DNA of 64,000 bases from Trichlorobacter ammonificans. Its GTDB lineage: Bacteria > Desulfobacterota > Desulfuromonadia > Geobacterales > Pseudopelobacteraceae. The notes below the pieces were generated by a model that saw only the letters and a list, made by a program, of their open reading frames with translations, searched no databases and was not told the DNA's origin. Of this stretch, positions 29,059-37,873 are shown in pieces. Both the position numbers and the translations under genes were made by a program. The stretch lies in the NCBI RefSeq assembly GCF_933509905.1, contig NZ_OW150024.1, positions 1,538,001 through 1,602,000 on the forward strand, read 5' to 3'. How positions within the stretch are numbered: position 1 is the first letter of the stretch; every line of letters begins with the position of its first letter.

Positions 29059-29772
29059 ATGTTTCTTGACTGGAACCATATCGATACCGTGCTGCTGGAC
29101 ATGGACGGCACCATCCTGGACCGGCATTTCGACGACCATTTCTGGCTGGAACACCTGCCGAAGCAATGGGCTGCCCGCCACAGGGTGCCGCTCCCCCAGG
29201 CCAAGGAACAGCTCTACGCCCTGTTCCGCTCCCAGGAGCGGACCCTGAACTGGACCGACCTGGATTACTGGTCGGAGCGCCTGGGAATGGACGTCCCCCA
29301 ACTGAAACTGGAGATCGAGCACCTGATCGCCGTGCATCCCGGCGTGGTGGAGTTCCTGCTCTTCTGCCGCCGGCACGGCAAACAGCTCTGGCTGGTGACC
29401 AACGCCCATTCCAAGACCCTGGATATCAAGCTGAAGAAGACGCGGGTCGGCCCCTACTTCGACGGCGTGGTGTCGGCCCACCAGGTGGGGGTGCCCAAGG
29501 AAGACCCCGGTTTCTGGGATCGGCTGCAACGCTTCGTCAGCTACGCTCCCGAGCGCACCCTGCTGGGGGAGGATACTGAGGACAATCTTGAAACGGCCCG
29601 GCTTTACGGCATCGGCTACCTGCTGCATGTCTGCCGCTACAGCTCCACCGTCTGTCCGGTGCCCTCCTCCCGTTTCGTGTCCATCGACTACTTTACCCGC
29701 CTGCTGCCGGCCGAAGGGTGTACGGCCGTGTCCATCGGGCAGATGCAAGGAGAACTCGCAGATGTCAGTTGA
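29059..29772 (+). CDS. HAD-superfamily phosphatase, GMP/IMP nucleotidase-like
   Basis: This 237-residue HAD hydrolase has the nucleophile motif DMDGT (Asp14, Asp16), a Thr in VTNAH as motif II, a lysine (VPKEDP) and the acidic GEDTEDN as motif IV. The overall pattern fits the YrfG/YjjG-type nucleotidases that dephosphorylate purine monophosphates. A GTG at 29041 is an alternative start, but neither has a good ribosome-binding site; ATG 29059 is preferred by the usual distance to motif I. It overlaps the next gene by 11 bases. Substrate is inferred. Confidence 0.82.
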   Translation: MFLDWNHIDTVLLDMDGTILDRHFDDHFWLEHLPKQWAARHRVPLPQAKEQLYALFRSQERTLNWTDLDYWSERLGMDVPQLKLEIEHLIAVHPGVVEFLLFCRRHGKQLWLVTNAHSKTLDIKLKKTRVGPYFDGVVSAHQVGVPKEDPGFWDRLQRFVSYAPERTLLGEDTEDNLETARLYGIGYLLHVCRYSSTVCPVPSSRFVSIDYFTRLLPAEGCTAVSIGQMQGELADVS

Positions 29773-30871
29773 ACTGTACGATGTCGTCATCATCGGCGGC
29801 GGACCGGCCGGCTTGGCCACCGCCTACCTCTGCCACAAGCACGGTCTTTCCTACCTGGTGCTGGAGTCGGGCAAGGCGGTGTTCCAGGGGATCGCCAACA
29901 CCTATCCCCAGGGAAAGCTGGTCTACCCCTCCAAGCCCAAGGATGCGCCGGAGCCGTTTCTGATCGAGGAGTTGCGGCCCCCTGACAAGCCGGTGACCGT
30001 GGAGAGCTACCTGCAGTACATCCAGCACTTTGTCCAGCACGAGAACCTCAATATCCGCACCGAGGTGGCGTTTGAGGATATCCGGGACGAGCGGGACGGC
30101 CTGGTGGTGGTGACCGACAAGGGGCTGTTCAAGGGGCGCAAGGTGGTGCTGGCCTTTGGCAGCAGCATTCCCCGGGAACTGTCGGTCTACGGCGACGCCA
30201 AAATGGTGGCCAAGAACGTGGAGGACCCCAGCAAGTTCGTCGGCCTGAAGACCCTGGTCATCGGCGGCGGAAACACGGCGGCCGACGTGGTGATCGCCAT
30301 CCTCAAAGCCAAGCGGGAGATGCACGACACCCAGCCGGTCTACTGGGCTCACAAGTCGGAGAAGTTCGACGTCAACAAGGAGACGGCCCAGCGCCTGGGC
30401 GAGGAGATCCTGCTGGGGGGGAACATCCGCCTGCTCCCCGGCGCCACCCCCCGCATCGGCGAAGTGGACAACGAAGGGGTTGACCGGCTGGTGATCCGGA
30501 TCAACGAGTTCAAGCAGGCCGACAACATCGACCTCTACCACGCCCTGAGCTTCCCGATGCAGAACGTCATCGCCTGCATCGGCTCCCAGGGACCGGTGCC
30601 GATCTTCGACAAGCTGGGGATCCAGACCATCTCCTGCACCGCCGGGGTCTGCAAGGTGGCCAAGGAAGGGGACCGGCTGGTGCTTTTGACCGCCGACTTC
30701 GAGACCACCCGCAAGGGAGTCTACGTCATGGGGGGTGCCATCTCTCCCTCCTACATGAAGATCTGCGAAGGGGCGATCCAGGAGGAGAAGCATCCCAACC
30801 TGATCTACACCGCCATCAACGATGCCTACCACGTGGTGCAGGGTATCCGGCAGAAATTGGGGAAAGCATAA
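29762..30871 (+). CDS. FAD-dependent pyridine nucleotide-disulphide-type reductase (YpdA-like)
   Basis: This 369-residue flavoprotein has an N-terminal FAD Rossmann motif (IGGGPAGLATAYLC) and a second NAD(P)-binding one (VIGGGNTAADVVIAI). There is no CxxC redox pair like that of thioredoxin reductase. The layout resembles YpdA and similar single-chain reductases acting on thiol disulphides or ferredoxin. The partner is unknown. AAGGAGA lies upstream of ATG 29762, which overlaps the HAD gene. Its stop shares one base with the yicC start (TAATG), so it is co-transcribed with yicC. Confidence 0.82.
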   Translation: MSVELYDVVIIGGGPAGLATAYLCHKHGLSYLVLESGKAVFQGIANTYPQGKLVYPSKPKDAPEPFLIEELRPPDKPVTVESYLQYIQHFVQHENLNIRTEVAFEDIRDERDGLVVVTDKGLFKGRKVVLAFGSSIPRELSVYGDAKMVAKNVEDPSKFVGLKTLVIGGGNTAADVVIAILKAKREMHDTQPVYWAHKSEKFDVNKETAQRLGEEILLGGNIRLLPGATPRIGEVDNEGVDRLVIRINEFKQADNIDLYHALSFPMQNVIACIGSQGPVPIFDKLGIQTISCTAGVCKVAKEGDRLVLLTADFETTRKGVYVMGGAISPSYMKICEGAIQEEKHPNLIYTAINDAYHVVQGIRQKLGKA

Positions 30872-31746
30872 TGATACGCAGCATGACCGGCTACGGCAAA
30901 GGCGAGACGGTATCGGCCCGGGGGCGCTGCCTGGTGGAGGTGCGCACGGTGAACCACCGCTACGGCGAGGTGACCGTGAAGCTGCCCCGCTCTTTCCTGG
31001 CCTGCGAGCACGAACTGCGCAAGCTGGCCGCGGCCCGGATCAAGCGGGGCAAGGCCGACCTGTTCGTGCAGTGGGAACCGGCTGCCGATGCGGCTGCGGC
31101 CCCGCCGGTGAACCTGGAGGCGGCCCGTGGCTACCACGAGGCGTTCAGGCACCTGGCCCACGAACTGCGCCTCTCCCCGGAGATTCCGCTCTCCCTGATC
31201 GTGGCCCAGCGCAACGTGCTGCAGGAGTCCGTGACCGAAGACAGCCCGGACCTGCTGCCCCAGGTGCTGGAAGCGGCAACGGCGGCCCTGGACTCCCTGG
31301 ATGCCATGCGGCTTCAGGAAGGGACAGCCCTGGTCGTTGACCTGCGGCAGCGCCGCCAGACCCTGGAAGAGTTGGTGGGACGGATCAGGGACCGGGTTCC
31401 GGCCATGCTCGACGAGTTCCGGGCCAAGCTGGAGCAGCGGCTGGCCAAGTTGCTGGGGGACACCCAGCTTGACCCGCAGCGCCTGGCCCAGGAGGTGGCG
31501 ATCCTGGCGGACAAGAGCGACGTCACCGAGGAACTGGTACGCCTGGCCAGCCATTTCGTGCAGTTCGACGAGACCCTTACCCTGCGGGAGCCGGTGGGAC
31601 GCAAGCTGGACTTCCTGATGCAGGAGCTGAACCGGGAGGTGAACACCATCGGTTCCAAGTCCGGCGACGTGGAGATCACCTCCCTGGTGGTGGCGCTGAA
31701 GGCGGAGATGGAGAAGATGCGGGAGCAGGTCCAGAATATTGAGTAG
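30871..31746 (+). CDS. yicC: YicC-family endoribonuclease
   Basis: This 291-residue protein begins with the family hallmark MIRSMTGYGKGE and ends with EVNTIGSKSGDVEITSLVVALK. YicC proteins are recently recognised endoribonucleases involved in RNA decay and stress survival. The gene sits, as in many bacteria, directly ahead of gmk and rpoZ. Its start overlaps the stop of the reductase gene by one base. A gap of 35 bases separates it from gmk; no remA-like gene is present between them, although some lineages have one there. Confidence 0.95.
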   Translation: MIRSMTGYGKGETVSARGRCLVEVRTVNHRYGEVTVKLPRSFLACEHELRKLAAARIKRGKADLFVQWEPAADAAAAPPVNLEAARGYHEAFRHLAHELRLSPEIPLSLIVAQRNVLQESVTEDSPDLLPQVLEAATAALDSLDAMRLQEGTALVVDLRQRRQTLEELVGRIRDRVPAMLDEFRAKLEQRLAKLLGDTQLDPQRLAQEVAILADKSDVTEELVRLASHFVQFDETLTLREPVGRKLDFLMQELNREVNTIGSKSGDVEITSLVVALKAEMEKMREQVQNIE

Positions 31747-31781
31747 TTTATCGGTAACTGTTTTAAGAATGAAAGGTATAT

Positions 31782-32390
31782 ATGCAGCCAGAAGGACTTC
31801 TCATCGTCATCTCCGCCCCGTCAGGTGCGGGCAAGACCACCCTCTGCCGCGAGTTGACCCGTCGTTTTCCGGCCCTGAAGGAGTCGATCAGCTACACCAC
31901 CCGCCAGCCCCGGTCCGGCGAGACGGACGGTGTGGACTACCATTTCGTCACCGTGGAGCGGTTCAGGGAAATGATCGAGGCCGATGCCTTTGCCGAATGG
32001 GCCCAGGTGCACGACAACTACTACGGTACTGCCATCGCCACCCTGGAGGAGGCCCGGAAGGGGGGAATCGACATCCTGCTGGATATCGACTGCCAGGGGG
32101 CCAAGATCCTGAAGAACCGCGGTGTGACCGGAGTCTTTGTCTTCGTGCTCCCCCCCAGCATGGCTGAGCTGCGCCGCCGCCTGGAATCTCGCTCCTCCGA
32201 CGACCGCGCGGTGATCGAGCGCCGCATCGCCGCGGCGGCGTCTGAAATCAGGGAATCCCGCTGGTACGACTATATTATTGTCAACGACCGGCTTGAGGAT
32301 GCCCAGGAGTCGCTGGCCGCCGTGGTAACCGCCGCCCGCTGCGCCACCGGCCGGATGCTGGGTCAGGTGTCGAAAATGTTTGATATTTGA
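31782..32390 (+). CDS. gmk: guanylate kinase
   Basis: This enzyme phosphorylates GMP to GDP, supplying GTP and the substrate pool for (p)ppGpp. The 202-residue length is usual. The P-loop is SAPSGAGKTT, followed by the GMP-binding SYTTRQPRSGETDGVDYHF segment and the lid region RLESRSSDDRAVIERR. GAAAGG precedes the start. The end of the gene contains the -35 and spacer of the predicted rpoZ promoter. It lies in the order yicC-gmk-rpoZ-rel, which couples guanine nucleotide synthesis with stringent control. Confidence 0.97.
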   Translation: MQPEGLLIVISAPSGAGKTTLCRELTRRFPALKESISYTTRQPRSGETDGVDYHFVTVERFREMIEADAFAEWAQVHDNYYGTAIATLEEARKGGIDILLDIDCQGAKILKNRGVTGVFVFVLPPSMAELRRRLESRSSDDRAVIERRIAAAASEIRESRWYDYIIVNDRLEDAQESLAAVVTAARCATGRMLGQVSKMFDI

Positions 32391-32407
32391 GCCCGCATCG
32401 GTATAAT
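32380..32407 (+). promoter_or_regulatory. predicted sigma-70 promoter of rpoZ
   Basis: TTGATA (32380-32385) and a perfect TATAAT (32402-32407) are 16 bases apart. The -35 overlaps the last codons and stop of gmk. Transcription would begin about 35 bases before the rpoZ start. Confidence 0.7.
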
Positions 32408-32451
32408 TCACATTCCCGATCATTTTTAACAACTTCCGAAGGAGAATCGAT

Positions 32452-32658
32452 ATGGCACGTGTAACCGTGGAAGATTGCCTGCAGCAGATCAACAATCGCT
32501 TCATGCTGGTGATGATGACCTCAAAGCGGGTCAAGCAGCTTTACAAGGGGGCTCCTCCCCTGATCGACCGGAAGAATAACCGCTATGTCGTCACCGCCCT
32601 GCGGGAGATCGCCGCCGGAAAGCTGTCCGCCGAATTCACCTCGCGACGTTCCGCCTGA
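32452..32658 (+). CDS. rpoZ: RNA polymerase omega subunit
   Basis: This 68-residue omega subunit helps assemble RNA polymerase and forms one ppGpp site in proteobacteria. It has the family pattern [27 protein letters not shown] and the motif [18 protein letters not shown], shown here only by its key features: N-terminal VEDCL, central KRVKQL. GAAGGAG lies upstream of the start. It has its own predicted promoter inside the end of gmk, and a terminator follows it, so it can be transcribed alone. Confidence 0.97.
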   Translation: MARVTVEDCLQQINNRFMLVMMTSKRVKQLYKGAPPLIDRKNNRYVVTALREIAAGKLSAEFTSRRSA

Positions 32659-32669
32659 TATGCACCCCC

Positions 32670-32706
32670 GGAGGCCTGCCGCCCATGCGACACGGCCTCC
32701 TTTTTT
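32670..32706 (+). terminator. intrinsic terminator after rpoZ
   Basis: GGAGGCC (32670-32676) pairs perfectly with GGCCTCC (32694-32700), with a 17-base loop and six Ts after it. It separates rpoZ from rel. Confidence 0.75.
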
Positions 32707-32761
32707 GTCCTCTCGCCATCTACCGTTCAACGAGTAACCCTGAAGGCAGCTCCATTTCGGC

Positions 32762-34912
32762 ATGATACGTCTCAACGACATTCTTGACATGGTTGCCAGC
32801 TACAACCCCTCGGCGGATCTGAACCTGATCCGCAAGGCCTACGTGTACTGCGCCAAGGTGCACCAGGGGCAGACCCGCCTGTCCGGTGAGCCGTACATCA
32901 TTCATCCCCTGGAAGTGGCCGGCCTGCTGGCCGGCATGCGGCTGGACGTGCCCAGTATCGTTACCGGATTTCTCCACGACACCATTGAGGACACCCTGAC
33001 CACCTCGCAGGAGCTGGCCGAGATGTTCGGCCAGGAGGTTGCCGACCTGGTGGACGGGGTCACCAAGATCAGCAAGATCCACTTCAAGACCAAGGAGGAG
33101 AATCAGGCGGAGAACTTCCGCAAGATGCTCCTGGCCATGGCCAACGACATCAGGGTGATCCTGGTGAAGCTGGCGGACCGGCTGCACAACATGCGCACCA
33201 TGCAGTTCCAGCCGGACACCAAGCAGCGCTCCATCAGCCGCGAGACCATGGATATCTACGCCCCCATCGCCCACCGCCTGGGGATCTCCTGGATCAAGAC
33301 CGAGCTGGAGGACCTCTCCTTCCGCTACCTGCACCCCGAGATCTACGACGACCTGATCACCAAGATCCAGCAGAAGCGGCAGGAGCGCAAAGGGTACGTG
33401 GAGGAGGTCCGTTCCGAGATCCAGCAGAAGCTGGCCGAACACGGCATCACCGGTGAGGTATCCGGCCGCACCAAGCACCTCTACTCCATCTGGCGCAAGA
33501 TGGAGAAACGCAACGTGGATATTGACGAAATTTACGACCTGACCGCGTTCCGGGTGCTGGTGGAGGATTTGCGGGACTGTTACGGCGTGCTGGGGGTGAT
33601 CCATTCTTCCTGGAAACCGGTGCCGGGGCGGTTCAAAGACTATATCGCCATGCCCAAGGGGAACATGTACCAGTCGCTGCATACCACGGTGATCGGTCCC
33701 CACGGCGACCGGATCGAGGTACAGATCCGCACCCACGAGATGCACCGGGTGGCGGAGGCCGGCATCGCGGCCCACTGGAAGTACAAGGAAGGCAAGGGGT
33801 ACGACGAGAAGGAGGTCAAGCGCTTTGCCTGGCTGCGGCAACTGCTGGAGTGGCAGCAGGAGCTGCAGGACTCCCGCGAATTCATGGATTCGGTGAAGGT
33901 AGAGCTGTTCCCCGAAGAGGTCTACGTCTTCACCCCCAAGGGGGATGTGAAGGGATTTCCCAAGGGCTCCACCCCCATTGACTTCGCCTACAGCGTCCAT
34001 ACCGACGTGGGTCACCGCTGTGTCGGCGCCAAGGTCAACGGCAAGCTGGTGCCGCTCAAGCATGTGCTGAACACCGGCGACATCGTGGAGGTGATCACCT
34101 CCCCCCACCACACCCCCAGCAAGGACTGGCTGAAGATCGTCCACTCCTCCCGGGCCCGCAACAAGATCAGGGCCTGGATCAAGACCGAGGAGCGCAAACG
34201 CAGCATGGTGCTGGGACGGGAGATCTGCGAGAAGGAGTTCCGCAAGTATTCCCTGAACCTGCAGAAACTGCTGAAAAGCGGCGAACTCAAACAGGTGGGC
34301 CAGGAGTTCGGCTTTAACAGCGAGGACGACCTGCTGGCTGCCGTGGGGTACGGCAAGCTTTCCGTAGGCCAGGTAGTGGGCAGGCTGGTGCCGGAAGAGC
34401 GGCTGAAGGCGCGCCAGGAGCAGAAGGAATCGCGCATCAGCAGCGTCATCAACAAGCTCAAAGGGCGTTCTTCCAGCGCCGTTGAGGTGGGCGGCCTGGA
34501 CGATGTCATGATCCGCTACGCCAAATGCTGCAATCCCCTGCCGGGTGACGAGATCATCGGTTTCATCACCAGGGGCCAGGGGGTGACAATCCACACTGCC
34601 GACTGTCCTTTTGTGGCGGAAAATGACCCGGAACGGCGCATTGACGTCACCTGGGCCAAGGGCAAGAGTGCCGCGCTTCCCGTGAAGCTGCGGGTACTTT
34701 GCCACGATGTCAAAGGAATTCTGGCCACCATGACCCAGGCCATCACCAACGCCGAAGCCAATATCGCCAGCGCCCAGATCAAGAGCACCGTGGACAAGCG
34801 GGGCGAAAACATCTTCGAGGTGAACGTCACCGACCTGAATCACTTACATCGCGTCACCAATGCCCTGATGAAGATTAAGGGCGTCATCAAGGTGGAGCGG
34901 TTGAAACATTGA
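32762..34912 (+). CDS. rel: bifunctional (p)ppGpp synthetase/hydrolase Rel
   Basis: This 716-residue stringent-response enzyme makes and destroys (p)ppGpp. The hydrolase HD site is intact (His72-Asp73 and Glu76-Asp77 in LHDTIED). The synthetase domain follows (RVLVEDLRDCYGVLG and the substrate loop MPKGNMYQSLHT), then TGS (VYVFTPKGDVKGFPKGST), a zinc-finger/helical region with CCNPLPGDEI, and a C-terminal ACT domain (640-716). With both HD and synthetase motifs whole, it should be bifunctional, the sole long RelA/SpoT type of Geobacter relatives. The start has only a weak ribosome-binding site. Confidence 0.97.
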   Translation: MIRLNDILDMVASYNPSADLNLIRKAYVYCAKVHQGQTRLSGEPYIIHPLEVAGLLAGMRLDVPSIVTGFLHDTIEDTLTTSQELAEMFGQEVADLVDGVTKISKIHFKTKEENQAENFRKMLLAMANDIRVILVKLADRLHNMRTMQFQPDTKQRSISRETMDIYAPIAHRLGISWIKTELEDLSFRYLHPEIYDDLITKIQQKRQERKGYVEEVRSEIQQKLAEHGITGEVSGRTKHLYSIWRKMEKRNVDIDEIYDLTAFRVLVEDLRDCYGVLGVIHSSWKPVPGRFKDYIAMPKGNMYQSLHTTVIGPHGDRIEVQIRTHEMHRVAEAGIAAHWKYKEGKGYDEKEVKRFAWLRQLLEWQQELQDSREFMDSVKVELFPEEVYVFTPKGDVKGFPKGSTPIDFAYSVHTDVGHRCVGAKVNGKLVPLKHVLNTGDIVEVITSPHHTPSKDWLKIVHSSRARNKIRAWIKTEERKRSMVLGREICEKEFRKYSLNLQKLLKSGELKQVGQEFGFNSEDDLLAAVGYGKLSVGQVVGRLVPEERLKARQEQKESRISSVINKLKGRSSSAVEVGGLDDVMIRYAKCCNPLPGDEIIGFITRGQGVTIHTADCPFVAENDPERRIDVTWAKGKSAALPVKLRVLCHDVKGILATMTQAITNAEANIASAQIKSTVDKRGENIFEVNVTDLNHLHRVTNALMKIKGVIKVERLKH

Positions 34913-34968
34913 TGCCGGATCGTGATCCCCGGCACCGGACGCGTCAATCAACAACAGGGAGAATCTCA

Positions 34969-35343
34969 ATGGAAATTGTGGCAACAGACAAGGCGCCGGC
35001 GGCTATAGGTCCCTATTCCCAGGCAGTGAAAAGCGGCTCCCTGCTCTTCTGCTCGGGTCAGATTCCGCTGGTGCCGGAAACCGGCGAAATGGTCACGGGT
35101 GACATCAGGCAGGAAACAGAACAGGTGATGAACAACCTGTCGGCAGTGTTGGCTGCCGGCGGTACCGGTTTTGACCGGGTGGTCAGGACCACCATCTACC
35201 TGGTGGACATGGCTGATTTTCCAGTAGTGAACGAGGTATACGGCAGCTTCTTCAGTGCGGCGAAACCGGCACGGGCCACCGTAGCGGTGGCGGCACTGCC
35301 CAGAGGAGCACGGGTGGAGATCGACGCCGTCGCCGAACTCTAG
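34969..35343 (+). CDS. ridA: RidA-family enamine/imine deaminase
   Basis: This 124-residue protein of the RidA (YjgF/YER057c) family hydrolyses reactive enamine and imine intermediates such as 2-aminoacrylate. It has the family pattern DKAPAAIGPYSQAV at the N-terminus, the substrate Arg in DRVVRTTIYLVDMADF and the C-terminal PRGARVEIDAVAEL. AGGGA precedes ATG 34969; a longer frame from 34909 lacks support. Placed after rel with a 56-base gap, the classical order in this group. A strong bidirectional terminator follows. Confidence 0.95.
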   Translation: MEIVATDKAPAAIGPYSQAVKSGSLLFCSGQIPLVPETGEMVTGDIRQETEQVMNNLSAVLAAGGTGFDRVVRTTIYLVDMADFPVVNEVYGSFFSAAKPARATVAVAALPRGARVEIDAVAEL

Positions 35344-35358
35344 GGGAGCGTAAGGAAC

Positions 35359-35399
35359 AAAAGGAGCCGTGCGGTTCGGACAACCGCACGGCTCCTTTT
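35359..35399. terminator. bidirectional intrinsic terminator between ridA and rpmB
   Basis: AAGGAGCCGTGCGGTT (35361-35376) pairs perfectly with AACCGCACGGCTCCTT (35382-35397) around a 5-base loop, and AA/TT pairs extend it to 18 bp. T-runs on both strands let it serve both convergent genes. Confidence 0.92.
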
Positions 35400-35420
35400 G
35401 AAAGGGTGCAGAAAAACGAC

Positions 35421-35612
35421 CTACAGCGCTTTGGTGACGGCGCCGGACCGGATGCAGCGGGTACAGACCTTGACCGTGCGCACCGTGCCGTTGTTGACGG
35501 CCTTCACCTTCTGCAGGTTGGGATACCAGGTGGTACGCGACTTGTTGTTGGCGTGACTGACGTTGTTACCGGTGCTGGGGCCTTTGCCGCAAACTTCACA
35601 TTTTCTTGACAT
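35421..35612 (-). CDS. rpmB: 50S ribosomal protein bL28
   Basis: This 63-residue ribosomal protein begins [20 protein letters not shown] and has a second CTRC pair near its end. With CEVC it makes up the four cysteines of the zinc-binding form of bL28. GGGAGG lies 10 bases before the start on the minus strand. It is convergent with ridA and shares its terminator, and stands alone without rpmG. Confidence 0.96.
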   Translation of the reverse strand: MSRKCEVCGKGPSTGNNVSHANNKSRTTWYPNLQKVKAVNNGTVRTVKVCTRCIRSGAVTKAL

Positions 35613-35691
35613 GGGTTCATACCTCCCGTACTAACTGAACAAACTCTGATACCAGAATCACGCAACTGACGCAAGGGAAAAATAGCAGACC

Positions 35692-36288
35692 ATGACGATA
35701 TTCAAAGCATTTCTCTCGTTGCTGATCATTGCCCTGCTGGTGGTGATGGCCCTGTTCGTCGACTTCACCTACAAGACCTTCTCCGCCGCCCCCCGCCTGG
35801 TCCAGTCCGACGCCATCGTGGTGCTGGCCGGCGGGCGGGGACGGATCGAGGAGGGAGTACGGCTCTTCCGGGAGGGTAAAGGAAATGAACTGTTTCTGGT
35901 GGGGGTGGACCCACTGGTCCGTAAAAGCGACCTCTACCGTCCTGCTGCGGGCGATCCGCCCTACGAACGGGTTATTCTGGAGAAAACCTCCCGCAACACG
36001 CTGGAAAACGCCATTTTTGCCCGCGACATTCTGGTGCAGCACAATGTCCGCTCCATCCTGCTGATCACCTCCCGCTATCATCTCAAGCGGGCAGCTATCC
36101 TGTTTCGACATGCCCTGCCCCGCGATGTGGCCATCTACCCCTACCCCGTTGACAGTATCAACGTCAAGGAACGCTGGTGGCAACACGAGGGGAGCTTCAA
36201 ACTGCTTTTCTCCGAATTCTACAAATACTGCCTGTTCCGTATTTTCTTCCTGCTGGCGCCGGGTGAGCTGCGACCGGTCAAGCTCTAG
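35692..36288 (+). CDS. DUF218/YdcF-like membrane-anchored protein
   Basis: This 198-residue protein has one N-terminal membrane helix (about 5-25) and a periplasmic or cytoplasmic DUF218 domain: DAIVVLAGGRGRIEEGV, then the EKTSRNTLENA motif and LLITSRYHLKRA. The DUF218 family (SanA, ElyC, YdcF) is linked to cell-envelope integrity, and the conserved residues suggest a nucleotide-like ligand. Function unproven. It is divergent from rpmB by 79 bases, and followed 69 bases later by thrC, with which it may or may not be co-transcribed. Confidence 0.88.
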   Translation: MTIFKAFLSLLIIALLVVMALFVDFTYKTFSAAPRLVQSDAIVVLAGGRGRIEEGVRLFREGKGNELFLVGVDPLVRKSDLYRPAAGDPPYERVILEKTSRNTLENAIFARDILVQHNVRSILLITSRYHLKRAAILFRHALPRDVAIYPYPVDSINVKERWWQHEGSFKLLFSEFYKYCLFRIFFLLAPGELRPVKL

Positions 36289-36357
36289 CCTTTTACGATA
36301 AAACCTGCTAAGTACAACGGTTATTGTTGCACCACGCCCCCCGAAAGGACAAAACCA

Positions 36358-37746
36358 ATGCGTTACCTCAGCACCCGCGGCGGCATCACCCCGATCCCTT
36401 TCAAGGACGCCGTGATGATGGGCCTTGCCGACGACGGCGGCCTGCTGCTTCCCGAAACCATCCCCACGTTCACGCCGGAAGAGCTCGAGTCCTGGCGCGG
36501 TTCATCCTATCAAGACGTGGCCTTTGCCATCATTTCCCGCTTCGTGGACGACATCCCGGCCCATGACCTGCGACAACTGATCGAGCGATCCTATGCCACC
36601 TTCAGCCACCCCGGGGTCACCCCGGTGGTGAAAAAGGACGGCGTCCACATTCTGGAGCTGTTCCACGGCGTTACCCTGGCCTTCAAGGATGTGGCCCTGC
36701 AGTTCCTGGGCAACCTGTTCGAGTACATCCTGGCGGAACGCAACGAAACCATGACTATCCTGGGGGCCACCTCCGGCGACACCGGCAGCGCCGCCATCCA
36801 CGGCGTGCGCGGCAAAAAGGGGATCACCATCTTCATCCTGCATCCCGAGGGCAAGACCTCACCGGTGCAGGCGCTGCAGATGACCAGCGTCCTGGACGCC
36901 AACGTGCACAACATCGCCGTCAGCGGCACCTTTGACGACTGTCAGGATATGGTCAAATCCCTGATGGGCGACCTGGAGTTCAAGAAAAACTATTCGCTGG
37001 GAGCGGTCAACTCCATCAACTGGGCACGGGTGCTGGCCCAGGTGGTCTACTACGTCTACGCTTGGCTCAAGGTGGCCGCACCGGGCCAGAAGGTGATCTT
37101 CTCCGTTCCAACCGGCAACTTCGGCGATATTTTTGCCGGTTACGTGGCCTGGCAGATGGGCCTGCCGGTGGAAAAACTGCTGCTTGCCACCAACGAGAAC
37201 AACATTCTTACCCGCTGCATCACCAGCGGCGACTACTCGGTTGGCTCCGTGGTGCAGACCCTCTCCCCTTCCATGGATATCCAGGTGGCCTCCAACTTTG
37301 AGCGTTATCTCTTCTACCTCTTTGACCGTAACCCGGCACGGGTAAAGGAGGCATTTGCCCAGCTCAAGGCCGAAGGCCGGATCACCTTCAACAGCGGAGA
37401 AACCGCCCGGATGCAGCAGAAGTTCTGTTCCGCTTCCGTGGACCGGGAGCAGACCCTGCAAACCATCGGCAACTTCCTTGCCGAAACCGGCTACCTGCTG
37501 GACCCGCACACCGCAGTCGGCGTGCGGGCCGCCCGTGAGCTGGCTGCCGGGGACACCCCGCTCATCTGCCTCTCCACCGCGCATCCGGCCAAATTCGACG
37601 AGGCGGTCATCGCTGCCACCGGCAAACCGGTACCGGTACCGGAATCGATCGCCAAGCTGCAGGGACTGCCCACTCGCTGTGACCGCCTGCCGGCTGACCA
37701 GCAGGCCCTGCGGGAGTACATCGTACGCACCATGACGGCCTCCTAA
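36358..37746 (+). CDS. thrC: threonine synthase
   Basis: This pyridoxal-phosphate enzyme of 462 residues converts O-phosphohomoserine to threonine, the last step of threonine synthesis. It has the N-terminal MRYLSTRGG pattern of the long (E. coli-type) form, the cofactor lysine Lys110 in HGVTLAFKDVALQF, the phosphate loop GATSGDTGSA and PTGNFGDIFAGY. AAAGGA precedes the ATG at 36358. The tRNA-Gly gene and its own promoter follow directly, marking the end of this core block and the left edge of an island. Confidence 0.97.
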   Translation: MRYLSTRGGITPIPFKDAVMMGLADDGGLLLPETIPTFTPEELESWRGSSYQDVAFAIISRFVDDIPAHDLRQLIERSYATFSHPGVTPVVKKDGVHILELFHGVTLAFKDVALQFLGNLFEYILAERNETMTILGATSGDTGSAAIHGVRGKKGITIFILHPEGKTSPVQALQMTSVLDANVHNIAVSGTFDDCQDMVKSLMGDLEFKKNYSLGAVNSINWARVLAQVVYYVYAWLKVAAPGQKVIFSVPTGNFGDIFAGYVAWQMGLPVEKLLLATNENNILTRCITSGDYSVGSVVQTLSPSMDIQVASNFERYLFYLFDRNPARVKEAFAQLKAEGRITFNSGETARMQQKFCSASVDREQTLQTIGNFLAETGYLLDPHTAVGVRAARELAAGDTPLICLSTAHPAKFDEAVIAATGKPVPVPESIAKLQGLPTRCDRLPADQQALREYIVRTMTAS

Positions 37747-37754
37747 CGCCGGTA

Positions 37755-37783
37755 TTGACGGCTACGGCACCATCTGCTATAAA
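37755..37783 (+). promoter_or_regulatory. predicted promoter of tRNA-Gly
   Basis: TTGACG (37755-37760) and TATAAA (37778-37783) have the ideal 17-base spacer and lie 15 bases before the mature tRNA 5' end. Confidence 0.7.
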
Positions 37784-37798
37784 GTCATCTCCACATGA

Positions 37799-37873
<75 letters not shown>

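Noticed and set aside
32720-34843. 707-codon minus-strand ORF opposite rel
   Set aside because: The rel gene on the plus strand has complete motifs throughout; the antisense frame is a high-G+C shadow.
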